From Armatimonadota bacterium (GTDB taxonomy: Bacteria > Sysuimicrobiota > Sysuimicrobiia > Sysuimicrobiales > Humicultoraceae): a stretch of DNA of 64,000 bases. Both the position numbers and the translations under genes were made by a program. Every line of letters starts with the position of its first letter. Position 1 is the first letter of the stretch. Below are positions 18,757-28,753 of this stretch, one piece after another. A model generated the notes under the pieces. That model saw nothing but the letters and a program-made list of their open reading frames with translations. It searched no databases and was not told the origin of the DNA. The stretch covers positions 1-64,000 of the forward strand of contig JAVHMA010000015.1 in assembly GCA_031081715.1 (NCBI GenBank), given 5' to 3'.

Positions 18757-19901
18757 CGCGCGTCTACCTGGGGCTCGGCGCCAACCTCGGCGACCGGGAG
18801 ACGACGCTGGCCCGCGCGCTGGAGGCCCTGGCGGCGCGCGGTGTGCGCGTGCTCCGCCGCTCGCCGGTCTACGAAACGGAGCCGGTCGGCCGCGCCAACC
18901 AGCCGCCTTTCCTCAACCAGGTAGTCGAGGCCGAGACCGACTTGACCCCCGAGGAGTTGCTCGAGGTCGCGCAGGCGATCGAACGCGACCACGGCCGCGT
19001 GCGCGGCGAGCGATGGGGGCCCCGCACCCTCGATCTGGACATCCTGCTGTTCGGCGACGCGACCGTCGCGAGTGCGCGGCTGCACCTGCCCCATCCGGAA
19101 GTGACCCGCCGCCGATTCGTCCTGCAGCCGCTGGCCGACCTGCAGCCGGATTTGGTGCTGCCGGGTGGAGCAAGCGTGGCCGAGGCGCTGGCGGCGCTGC
19201 CGGCGGCACCCGCGGTCCGGCGCTGGTCGCGGCCGGGCGTGCCGGCGGTTGAGGTCCGCCGTCCCCTGGGGCAGCAGCGGCCGCTGCTGCCCGGGCGACG
19301 GGCGGGGTGGCTGCTCGCGGTCGAAGGCCCGATCGGCGTCGGCAAGACGACGCTCGCGCGCCGGCTCGCCGCGCGGCTGGACGCCGACCTGCTGCTCGAG
19401 GTGGTGGAGCAGAACCCGTTCCTGCACGCCTTCTACCAGGACATCCGGGGCAAGGCGTTCCAGACGCAGCTCTTCTTCCTGTTGAGCCGGTACCGCCAGC
19501 AGCGGGGGCTCGCGGAGCGGCTCGCCGCCGGCCGCCCGGTCGTCGCGGACTACATGTTCGCCAAGGACCGGTTGTTCGCAGGCCTGACCCTGGAGGCCGC
19601 CGAGCTCGCGCTCTACGAGCACGTCTACGAGCTCGTCGCGCCGCTGGTCCCCGCCCCCGACGTCGTCGTCTACCTGCGGGCGCCGGTGGCCGTCCTGCTG
19701 CGGCGCATCGCGGCGCGCGGCCGGCCGTTCGAGCGCGACGTGACAGCGGACTATCTGGAGCGGCTGGCCGAGGCCTACGACCGTTTCTTCGGCCGGCGAG
19801 CCGGGCCGCCCGTCGTGGCCGTGGATACCGAGCGGCTCGACCCGCGCGCCGACGCGGACCTGGCCGCCGTGGTCGCCGGCGTGGAGGAGGCCCGCGCGTG
19901 A
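18753..19901 (+). CDS. folK: Fused FolK (HPPK) and deoxynucleoside kinase
   Basis: A 382-residue fusion. Residues 1-150 are HPPK: VYLGLGANLGDR, SPVYETEPVG, FLNQVVEAET and WGPRTLDLDILLFG with the two metal-binding aspartates. After a Pro/Arg-rich linker (about 151-184), residues 185-382 form a deoxynucleoside kinase: P-loop GPIGVGKT at 192-199, EQNPFLHAFYQD, and an ADYMFAKDRLFAG stretch with the catalytic DR motif. The first activity makes the pyrophosphorylated pterin for folate, the second salvages deoxynucleosides. There is no internal stop or restart. A separate kinase of the same family follows with a four-base overlap. Confidence 0.93.
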   Translation: MTRVYLGLGANLGDRETTLARALEALAARGVRVLRRSPVYETEPVGRANQPPFLNQVVEAETDLTPEELLEVAQAIERDHGRVRGERWGPRTLDLDILLFGDATVASARLHLPHPEVTRRRFVLQPLADLQPDLVLPGGASVAEALAALPAAPAVRRWSRPGVPAVEVRRPLGQQRPLLPGRRAGWLLAVEGPIGVGKTTLARRLAARLDADLLLEVVEQNPFLHAFYQDIRGKAFQTQLFFLLSRYRQQRGLAERLAAGRPVVADYMFAKDRLFAGLTLEAAELALYEHVYELVAPLVPAPDVVVYLRAPVAVLLRRIAARGRPFERDVTADYLERLAEAYDRFFGRRAGPPVVAVDTERLDPRADADLAAVVAGVEEARA

Positions 19902-20539
19902 CGCGGTTCGTCGCGATGAGTGGCAACATCGGGTCGGGGAAGTCGACGCTGACCGCGCGACTCTGCCAGCGCCTGGGGTGGCAGCCGTACTACGAGGTGG
20001 TGGACGAGAACCCCTACCTGGCGGATTTCTACCACGACATGGCACGCTGGAGTTTTCCGCTCCAGGTGTTCTTCCTCACGCGCCGCTTCCGCCACCACCA
20101 GGAGATCCTCCGCGCACCGCACCCGGTTATCCAGGACCGCACGATCTACGAGGACACCGAGGTCTTCGCCCGTAACCTCTACCTGCAGGGCCTGATGGAC
20201 GAGCGCGATTACCGCGCCTACGTCGACCTCTTCGCGATCATGGCGGACGTTCTGCGGCCGCCCGACCTGGTGGTCTACCTGCGCGCGCCGGTCGCGCTGC
20301 TGATCGAGCGCATCGAGGCGCGCGACCGAGCCTACGAGCGCGCGATCCCGGCCGACTACCTGGCCCAGCTCAACGACCGCTACGAGGAGTGGATCGCGCG
20401 CTTCGACCGCTGCCCGGTCCTGGTCCTCGACGCGGCGGCGGTGCGGCTGGACCGGCTCGACGACGTGATCGCCGCGATGCAGGCCCGGGTGCCGACGATC
20501 TTTCCGCCGATCTTTCCGCTGGAGGGTCGGCGCTCGTGA
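19898..20539 (+). CDS. Deoxynucleoside kinase (dAdo/dGuo/dCyd type)
   Basis: A 213-residue kinase with P-loop SGNIGSGKSTL, DENPYLADFYHDM, the substrate-binding QVFFLTRRFRHH and the catalytic DRTIYEDTEVFA (DR-IYED) motif, plus the LID arginines in RIEARDRAYER. It phosphorylates a deoxynucleoside for dNTP salvage. It overlaps the fused FolK-kinase, so the cell makes both together, as with the dgk/dck pair of Bacillus; the two probably differ in base preference or form a heterodimer, as known for Lactobacillus enzymes. The specificity cannot be read from sequence here. Confidence 0.92.
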   Translation: MTRFVAMSGNIGSGKSTLTARLCQRLGWQPYYEVVDENPYLADFYHDMARWSFPLQVFFLTRRFRHHQEILRAPHPVIQDRTIYEDTEVFARNLYLQGLMDERDYRAYVDLFAIMADVLRPPDLVVYLRAPVALLIERIEARDRAYERAIPADYLAQLNDRYEEWIARFDRCPVLVLDAAAVRLDRLDDVIAAMQARVPTIFPPIFPLEGRRS

Positions 20540-21297
20540 CCGGCGCGCCGCCGGCGAGCCCTCGGCTCGGCCGGCCGCTCGTCCGGCTGGACGAGGCGAC
20601 GTCCACCAACGACCTGGCCAGGCGTCTGGCCGAGGCCGGCGTCGCCGAGGGCGCGGTGGTGGTGGCCTCGCGCCAGACGCGCGGCCGCGGCCGGCTGGGC
20701 CGGGCCTGGGCTTCGCCGCCCGGCGGCGTGTGGTGCAGCGTGCTGCTGAGGCCGGCGGGCGGCTCCCCGGGGCTGCTCAGCCTGGCGGTCGGCGTGGCCA
20801 CCGCGGAGGCCGTGGAGGCCGCCGGCGTGCCCGCCGCGCTGCGCTGGCCGAACGACGTGCTGGTCGCTGGCCGGAAGATCGCGGGTGTCCTGCTCGAGGC
20901 GGTGGGCACCGCGGTCGTCGCCGGGATCGGCGTCAACGTGTGCGTGCCGCTCGAGGCGCTTCCCGCCCCGGTGGCCGCCGCCGCGACGTCGCTGCACCTG
21001 CACGCTCGCGGCGCCGTCGCGCCCGAGGGTGTGCTCGAGGCGCTGCTCAAGCGGCTGGAGCACTGGTACGGGCGGTGGGCGCACGATCCCGACGCGGTGC
21101 TGGCCGCGTGGTCGTCCCGCGATGCACTGCGCGGCCAGCCCGTGCGCGTGACCGGCGCCGAGCCGGTGGTGGGCACGGCCGAGGGCATCGCGCCAGACGG
21201 CGCGCTGATCGTCCGCGAGCTCCACGGCCGGCCGCGCACGGTCATGGCCGGCGACGTCTCGCTGGCGCCGGGCAGGAGAGCGCTCGAGGGCGTCTAA
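20536..21297 (+). CDS. birA: Biotin-[acetyl-CoA-carboxylase] ligase
   Basis: A 253-residue biotin protein ligase. EATSTNDLARRLA, the adenylate-binding SRQTRGRGRLGRAW, the RWPNDVLVAGRKIAGVLLE block and the C-terminal SH3-like part (VRVTGAEP ... GTAEGIAPDGALIV) are complete. It lacks the N-terminal DNA-binding domain, so it is a class I enzyme that does not repress biotin genes. GTG 20536 overlaps the kinase stop by four bases. A coaX or panB partner, common in other phyla, is not present. Confidence 0.94.
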   Translation: MTGAPPASPRLGRPLVRLDEATSTNDLARRLAEAGVAEGAVVVASRQTRGRGRLGRAWASPPGGVWCSVLLRPAGGSPGLLSLAVGVATAEAVEAAGVPAALRWPNDVLVAGRKIAGVLLEAVGTAVVAGIGVNVCVPLEALPAPVAAAATSLHLHARGAVAPEGVLEALLKRLEHWYGRWAHDPDAVLAAWSSRDALRGQPVRVTGAEPVVGTAEGIAPDGALIVRELHGRPRTVMAGDVSLAPGRRALEGV

Positions 21298-21309
21298 GGA
21301 CCGGCCGTC

Positions 21310-22257
21310 GTGGAGCGCCCCAAGCGTGTGGTCAGCATCAGCCTCGGCTCGAGCCGGCGCGACAAGCGGGTCGAGGTGACGCTGCTCGGTCAACGCGTGA
21401 TCATCGAGCGCATTGGCACGGACGGCGACTACGCGCTGTTCTGCCGTCGGCTCCGCGAGATGGATGGGGTCGTCGACGCGATCGGGCTTGGCGGGATCAA
21501 CCTCGCGCTCGCAGCCGGGCGCCGACGCTATCCCATTCGGGACGCGGTGCGCGCGACAGCCGGGCTTCGCACGCCGGTCGTGGACGGCAGCGGCATCAAG
21601 TGGAGCTGGGAGCGCCACATCCTGCTCTCGGCGCTCCCGGAGGCCCTCGGGCGCCCGCTGGCGGGCCGGCGCGTGCTGCTGGTCTCGTCCGTGGATCGCT
21701 TCGGGCTGGCCGAGGCGCTCGTCACGGCCGGCGCGGACGTGCTCTTCGGCGACCTGATGTTCGGGCTCGGGCTCCCGATCGGGCTCCGAGGGTTGTGGAC
21801 GGTGCAAGCGCTGGCCGCGCTGCTGTTGCCGGTCCTGACCCGTCTGCCGTTTGCGTGGCTGTACCCTACCGGCGAGCACCAGGAGCGCATCGTACCGAGG
21901 TTCGGCGGCGCCTACCGCTGGGCGGAGATCGTCTGCGGCGACTTCCACCTTATCCGGCGCCATATGCCCGACGACCTGGACGGCAAGGTCATCTTCACCA
22001 ACACCATCACCGCCGACGACATGGACGCGCTGCGTCGCCGGCGTGCCGCGCTGGTCGTCACGTCCACGCCGGAGATGGACGGGCGGTCGTTCGCGACCAA
22101 TGTTCTCGAGGCCGTGGTCGTGGCGCTCTCCGGGCGGCGGCCGGGCGAGCTGCTCGAGGTGGACTACTTGGACTGGATGCGACGCGCCGGGTTTCAGCCG
22201 CGGGTCGAGCGGCCCGCGGCAGCCGCGCCGGTCGCTGCGAGTTCGGCGCCGCAGTGA
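21310..22257 (+). CDS. Conserved protein, 'quinate 5-dehydrogenase'-labelled family, function unproven
   Basis: A 315-residue protein starting VVSISLGSSRRDKRVEV and containing AIGLGGINLALAAGRRRYPI, VVDGSGIKWSWERHIL, a Rossmann-like RRVLLVSSVDRFGLAEAL and VIFTNTITADDMDALRRR. I believe this family is labelled quinate 5-dehydrogenase in some Firmicute genomes, but I see no basis for that activity here. The beta-alpha-beta pattern suggests nucleotide binding. GTG 21310 follows birA by 12 bases. It ends two bases before the greA promoter, so it closes the folate/biotin gene run. Confidence 0.75.
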   Translation: MERPKRVVSISLGSSRRDKRVEVTLLGQRVIIERIGTDGDYALFCRRLREMDGVVDAIGLGGINLALAAGRRRYPIRDAVRATAGLRTPVVDGSGIKWSWERHILLSALPEALGRPLAGRRVLLVSSVDRFGLAEALVTAGADVLFGDLMFGLGLPIGLRGLWTVQALAALLLPVLTRLPFAWLYPTGEHQERIVPRFGGAYRWAEIVCGDFHLIRRHMPDDLDGKVIFTNTITADDMDALRRRRAALVVTSTPEMDGRSFATNVLEAVVVALSGRRPGELLEVDYLDWMRRAGFQPRVERPAAAAPVAASSAPQ

Positions 22258-22258
22258 C

Positions 22259-22288
22259 TTGACGGCGCGTGCGCAGGCTGGCTATACT
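22259..22288 (+). promoter_or_regulatory. Sigma-70-type promoter of greA
   Basis: TTGACG (22259-22264) and TATACT (22283-22288) are 18 bases apart. Transcription should start near 22295, leaving a ~57 nt leader that contains a long palindrome. Confidence 0.75.
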
Positions 22289-22304
22289 CCGAGTGTGCTG
22301 CACC

Positions 22305-22330
22305 GACCGCCGGACCCGGGTCCGGCGGTC
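22305..22330 (+). promoter_or_regulatory. 26 nt perfect palindrome in the greA leader
   Basis: GACCGCCGGACCC is followed at once by its reverse complement. The palindrome lies about ten bases after the predicted start of transcription and 21 bases before the greA ATG. It could be a leader hairpin (pause or attenuator) or a protein operator. No T run follows. Confidence 0.6.
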
Positions 22331-22351
22331 GCATCCGTTGTGGCGGGCCAC

Positions 22352-22888
22352 ATGCCGAATCGAAACATCAAGCCGACCAAAAAGGTCAACCGCGCCCCCG
22401 ACGGCGAGAAGGAGACCATCCTCACCGAGTCCGGCCGCCGCCGCCTCGAGGAGGAGCTCGAGTTCCTGAAGGGCACCCGGCGCAAGGAGATCGCCGAGCG
22501 CATCAAGCAAGCCAAGGAGTTCGGCGACCTGTTCGAGAACGCCGAGTACGACGACGCGAAGAACGAGCAGGCGTTCGTGGAGGGGCGGATCCTCCAGCTC
22601 GAGCAGATGCTCCGCAGCGCTCGGGTCATCGATAACCACGACGCGCCGGCCGACGCCGTGACCGTGGGCAGCACGGTGCGCCTGCGCGACGTCGCCGCGG
22701 GCGACGAGCTCACCTACACGATCGTCGGGTCGGCCGAGGCCGACCCGCTGAGCGACCGGATCAGCAACGAGTCCCCGGTGGGGCAGGCGTTGCTCGGCCG
22801 GAAGAAGGGCGAGACCGTGACGGTCCGCGCGCCGGCCGGGACGCTCAAGTACACGATCCTCGACATCGCCCAACAGTCCCAGGTCTAG
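22352..22888 (+). CDS. greA: Transcription elongation factor GreA
   Basis: A 178-residue protein. The coiled-coil N-domain contains TILTESGRRRLEEELEFLKG and the tip acidic pair in EFGDLFENAEYDDAKNEQAF; the C-domain has VTVGSTVRL and ISNESPVGQALLGRKKGETV. GreA triggers cleavage of backtracked RNA in RNA polymerase. A basic extension of ~25 residues (MPNRNIKPTKKVNRAPDGEK) precedes the usual start and may reflect use of a later start, though no better start codon exists in frame. Its own promoter and a leader palindrome lie upstream. Confidence 0.93.
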   Translation: MPNRNIKPTKKVNRAPDGEKETILTESGRRRLEEELEFLKGTRRKEIAERIKQAKEFGDLFENAEYDDAKNEQAFVEGRILQLEQMLRSARVIDNHDAPADAVTVGSTVRLRDVAAGDELTYTIVGSAEADPLSDRISNESPVGQALLGRKKGETVTVRAPAGTLKYTILDIAQQSQV

Positions 22889-23088
22889 GTCCCTTGGGTA
22901 GAATAGGGGTGGGGCTCGGCGGCCGGCGCGGTGCCGCCGGGGAATGATCGTTGGTCTTTGCGCGTCATCAGGGGCGGGAGGACGGCGCCGCCGCGCGCGG
23001 GGCCGGGCAGGAGAGAACAAAGACGGGACAGAATCCGTGACCACGTACGAGCGGGGTCCTCTCACGCGGCAAGGGAGAGGAGAGTGCG

Positions 23089-25551
<2,463 letters not shown>

Positions 25552-25566
25552 CCGCGAGGGGAGTCC

Positions 25567-25601
25567 GACGGGACCCGGGAGGGGGCCTCCCGGGTCCCGT
25601 C
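25567..25601 (+). terminator. clpC terminator hairpin
   Basis: A 16 bp perfect stem (GACGGGACCCGGGAGG with its complement) and a GGG loop begin 16 bases after the clpC stop. There is only a weak T content after it, as in other terminators of this window. Confidence 0.8.
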
Positions 25602-25698
25602 GTGTCCGGGCGCCTCCCGCGCGCCTCGCGTCCCACAGGCACACCCGATCCGCAGGAACACCCGGCCCGCGCGGCCGATTCTCCCGTCGGGAGGCCCG

Positions 25699-27045
25699 AT
25701 GGAGCGTACCCGCACCCGTTACGTCTGCCAGGCCTGCGGCCACGAGTCCACCAAGTGGATGGGCCGCTGTCCGTCGTGCGGCGAGTGGAACACGCTGGTC
25801 GAGGAGCCGCAGACGCCACCGGGCCGGGCCGCCCGCCGGGCGGCGCCCGCCGAGCCGGTCTCGGTCGTCGACGTGGCGACGCCGCCGGAGCGGCGCATCG
25901 CCACCGGGATCAGCGAGCTCGACCGCGTGCTCGGCGGCGGGGTCGTGGTGGGCTCCGCGGTGCTGGTCGGCGGCGACCCCGGTATCGGCAAGTCCACGCT
26001 GCTGCTCCAGCTCGCCGACCGCCTGGCGCGCGCGGACGGCCGCGTGCTCTACGTAAGCGCCGAGGAGTCCGTCCGCCAGACCAAGCTACGGGCCGAGCGC
26101 CTCGGCGCTGCGGCGCCCGGGCTGCTTCTGCTGGCCGAGAACGATCTCGACGCGATCGTCGAGACCGCGACGCGCGTCCGGCCGGCGCTGCTGGTCGTCG
26201 ACTCGATCCAGACCGTCTACCGTCGCGATGTGGCCTCAGCCCCGGGGAGCGTGGCGCAGGTCCGCGAGTGCGCCGGCGTCCTCGTGCGGCTGGCGAAGGA
26301 GGAGGCGATCGCGGTCTTCATCGTCGGTCACGTCACCAAGGAGGGGGTGCTCGCCGGCCCGCGCGTGATGGAGCACCTGGTGGACACCGTGCTCGCGTTC
26401 GAGGGCGACCGGCACCACGCGTACCGCATCCTGCGCGGGTCGAAGAACCGGTTCGGGTCGACCAACGAGATCGGGGTCTTCGAGATGGGCACGGCCGGTC
26501 TGGTCGAGGTGCCGAATCCCTCGGCGGCCTTCCTCGCAGAGCGGCCGGCATCGGCGCCCGGCTCCGCCGTCGTTTGCGCGATAGAGGGGACGCGGCCGCT
26601 GCTGGTCGAGGTGCAGGCGCTCGTGAGCCCGACGCACTTCGGCATGCCCCGGCGCACCGCAGCCGGCGTGGACTACAATCGGTTGCTGCTGCTCCTGGCC
26701 GTGCTCGAGCGCCGCGCGGGCCTGCAGTTCGCCAGCCAGGACGCCTACGTGAGCGTGGCGGGCGGGATCACGGTCGAGGAGCCGGCGGCCGATCTGGGCG
26801 TCGCCGTCGCGCTGGCGAGCAGCCTGCGCAACCGGCCCATCGACCCGCACACGGTGATCATCGGCGAGATCGGGCTGGCGGGCGAGGTCCGCGCCGTGCC
26901 GCAGCTTGGCAAGCGCCTGGCGGAGGCGGCACGGCTGGGGTTCGCGCGGGCGGTGGTCCCGCGTGGCGACGGCGACGGGACGCCGGCGGGGATGGAACGG
27001 ATCGTGGTCACGCAGCTCGGTGAGGCGCTGCGTCTGCTGGGTTGA
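25699..27045 (+). CDS. radA: DNA repair protein RadA
   Basis: A 448-residue recombination helper. The N-terminal zinc finger is C-x2-C-x10-C-x2-C (YVCQACG, GRCPSCGEWNT). The RecA-like core has Walker A GGDPGIGKST, LLVVDSIQT, and the RadA-specific KNRFGSTNE motif. The C-terminal Lon-like domain contains QDAYVSVAGGI and IGEIGLAGEVRAV; the protease Ser/Lys pair is not active in this family. RadA drives branch migration in recombination. GGGAGG lies before ATG 25699. It stands alone here between the clpC terminator and a convergent gene 12 bases away; disA, usual next to radA, is missing. Confidence 0.96.
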   Translation: MERTRTRYVCQACGHESTKWMGRCPSCGEWNTLVEEPQTPPGRAARRAAPAEPVSVVDVATPPERRIATGISELDRVLGGGVVVGSAVLVGGDPGIGKSTLLLQLADRLARADGRVLYVSAEESVRQTKLRAERLGAAAPGLLLLAENDLDAIVETATRVRPALLVVDSIQTVYRRDVASAPGSVAQVRECAGVLVRLAKEEAIAVFIVGHVTKEGVLAGPRVMEHLVDTVLAFEGDRHHAYRILRGSKNRFGSTNEIGVFEMGTAGLVEVPNPSAAFLAERPASAPGSAVVCAIEGTRPLLVEVQALVSPTHFGMPRRTAAGVDYNRLLLLLAVLERRAGLQFASQDAYVSVAGGITVEEPAADLGVAVALASSLRNRPIDPHTVIIGEIGLAGEVRAVPQLGKRLAEAARLGFARAVVPRGDGDGTPAGMERIVVTQLGEALRLLG

Positions 27046-27057
27046 GCGGCGCGGGCG

Positions 27058-27453
27058 TCAGGTAAGGTGGAAGACGCCGAGCGTCGCGACCCGGGCGTGC
27101 TCCTTCCGTTCGATCGCGGCGAGGTCGAGACCAAAGAGGCTGCAGATCGCGGCCAGGTAGAACAGGGTCATCCCGATCTCGGTCTCGACGGCCTCGCGGC
27201 ACCGCGCGCACAGCTCGCCCTCCAGGTGGCTCTGCATGAGCTCGCGGAGCCCGGCCAGGCCGTGGTCGGTGGGGAACTTCTGCCGGCCGGCGTGGATCGA
27301 TACGCACCCGCAGGTGGTCACGGCCTTCGCGATTGCCCGGTTGACGCGGGCGACCGCCTCGGTGAGCTTGCTCTCCACATCCAGGACGCTGCGGTGGCGG
27401 ATCAGATACTCGTCGACGGTGCGTTGAAACGTTCCCTCGCTGAGCTCGGCCAT
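27058..27453 (-). CDS. Small conserved protein with MazG-like C-terminus
   Basis: A 131-residue helical protein. The first half has TTCGCVSIHAGRQ; the second half contains LCARCREAVETEIGMTLF and LAAICSLFGLDLAAIERKEH. The E-T-E-I-G ... LAAICSLFGLDL pattern resembles the MazG/dUTPase helical fold (acidic metal-binding face), but the extra CGC and CARC cysteines suggest a metal site, and I do not assign an activity. Similar proteins occur in Firmicutes, to my recollection. ATG 27453 has GAGGTGAGCG directly upstream and a near-perfect promoter 45-74 bases ahead, so it is probably well expressed. Confidence 0.8.
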   Translation of the reverse strand: MAELSEGTFQRTVDEYLIRHRSVLDVESKLTEAVARVNRAIAKAVTTCGCVSIHAGRQKFPTDHGLAGLRELMQSHLEGELCARCREAVETEIGMTLFYLAAICSLFGLDLAAIERKEHARVATLGVFHLT

Positions 27454-27497
27454 CGCTCACCTCGCGCCAGGGCTGTTGCCCTGTGGTTGGCTGAGCC

Positions 27498-27527
27498 ATT
27501 ATACGGACGGTGTCGCGCGACTGTCAA
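27498..27527 (-). promoter_or_regulatory. Consensus sigma-70 promoter of the MazG-like gene
   Basis: On the minus strand TTGACA (27527-27522) and TATAAT (27503-27498) are both perfect, with an 18-base spacer. It lies 45 bases ahead of the ATG at 27453 and is the best match to consensus in the window. Confidence 0.85.
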
Positions 27528-27579
27528 ATCGCGCGTCCGAGCCCCGTGCGGCGGCTTCTCCGCGCCTGCGCGCGTGTGC

Positions 27580-27585
27580 TATACT
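27580..27585 (+). promoter_or_regulatory. Possible -10 element for the PIN-TRAM gene
   Basis: TATACT lies 71 bases before the ATG at 27656; the best -35 candidate (TTCTCC, 18 bases upstream) is weak. It would drive the run of genes from the PIN-TRAM protein to rlmB. Confidence 0.45.
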
Positions 27586-27655
27586 CACCGCGAGGCCGGC
27601 GTGCGACCGCTGCTGCCGGCCCGCTGAATCCGGACTCGTCTATCGGGCGCCAGTC

Positions 27656-28753
27656 ATGCGTGAGCGCGTGATCCGGGGGGCCGGTGTGCTCCTCGGGGGG
27701 ATTGCCGGTCACGAAATCGTGCGCCTGGCCCGCTTGTGGGTCCCGTTCGTCGTCACCGATGACTTCGTGGTCACCGCCGCCGGGGTCGTCGTCGGCGGAC
27801 TCGGCGGGTGGCTGCTCATGCCGATCGTGTCGCGCGCGTTCGTGACCGCCATGGCCTGGGCGCTGCACGGACTGTCCGCGCTCTCCCTCCACGAGCTCCT
27901 CCTTGCGGCGTTCGGGCTCACCTCGGGCCTGCTGATCGCCTACATCGTCGGCGGGTTGCTGGAGGGGCTGCCGCTGGTGGGGCCCTACGTGCGCCTGGTG
28001 GCGGCGGTCGTCCTGGGCTATCTCGGCCTGCATCTGGCTCGCCAGCGGCGCGACGAGGTCACCCACGCGCTCTCGCGAGTCGCCGCGCGGCGCGAGCCCG
28101 ACCGGCCCGCCGGCGATGCCGGCGGGCCGCGCGCCAGCGCCAAGCTGCTGGACACCAGCGTCATCATCGACGGCCGTATCACCGACGTCGCCATGGCAGG
28201 GTTCCTGGAGGGCCCGTTGCTGGTGCCGCGGTCGGTCCTGCTGGAGCTGCAGCGCATCGCCGACTCGCCCGACGCGGTGAAGCGCAACCGCGGGCGGCGC
28301 GGGCTGGACATCCTCAACCGGCTCCAGAAGGAGTTCGCCACGGTCCAAATCCTGGAAGATGCCGCCGGCGGCCGCGACGTGGACAACCAGCTCGTGGCCC
28401 TGGCCCGAGACCGCGGCGCCGCGATCGTTACCACCGACTTCAACCTCAGCAAGATCGCCGAGCTCCAGGGCGTCCGCGTGCTCAACGTCAACCAGCTCGC
28501 CCAGGCGCTGCGACCCACGGTGCTGCCCGGCGAGGAGCTGTCGGTCCACATCATCCGCGACGGCAAGGAAGCCGGGCAAGGAGTCGCCTACCTGGAGGAC
28601 GGCACCATGATCGTCGTCGAGGGCGGAAAGCGCTATATGGGCGAGACCTTCGACGTCGTCGTCACCAGCGTGCTGCAGACCTCGGCCGGCCGGATGGTCT
28701 TCGCCCGGCCCAAGTCGAGCGAACCCGCGGGGCCCACGGTCGAGCGGCGGTGA
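27656..28753 (+). CDS. PIN/TRAM-domain membrane protein (YacL family)
   Basis: A 365-residue protein. Four membrane helices occupy about residues 5-140 (FGLTSGLLIAYIVGGLL is one). A PIN nuclease domain follows, with the acidic residues in KLLDTSVIIDGRI, RRGLDILNRL, GGRDVDNQLVAL and VTTDFNL, and then a TRAM RNA-binding domain (VHIIRDGKEAGQGVAYLEDG). YacL-type proteins are thought to be membrane-bound RNases. In Bacillus the same order holds: radA, (disA), yacL, ispD, ispF. The stop overlaps the ispDF start (GTGA). ATG 27656 gives a short charged N-terminus before helix 1. Confidence 0.92.
   Translation: MRERVIRGAGVLLGGIAGHEIVRLARLWVPFVVTDDFVVTAAGVVVGGLGGWLLMPIVSRAFVTAMAWALHGLSALSLHELLLAAFGLTSGLLIAYIVGGLLEGLPLVGPYVRLVAAVVLGYLGLHLARQRRDEVTHALSRVAARREPDRPAGDAGGPRASAKLLDTSVIIDGRITDVAMAGFLEGPLLVPRSVLLELQRIADSPDAVKRNRGRRGLDILNRLQKEFATVQILEDAAGGRDVDNQLVALARDRGAAIVTTDFNLSKIAELQGVRVLNVNQLAQALRPTVLPGEELSVHIIRDGKEAGQGVAYLEDGTMIVVEGGKRYMGETFDVVVTSVLQTSAGRMVFARPKSSEPAGPTVERR

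Noticed and set aside
22889-23088. CtsR or heat-shock operator before clpC
   Set aside because: No tandem GGTCAAA-type repeat or CIRCE element is present; only a weak -10-like box at 22899.
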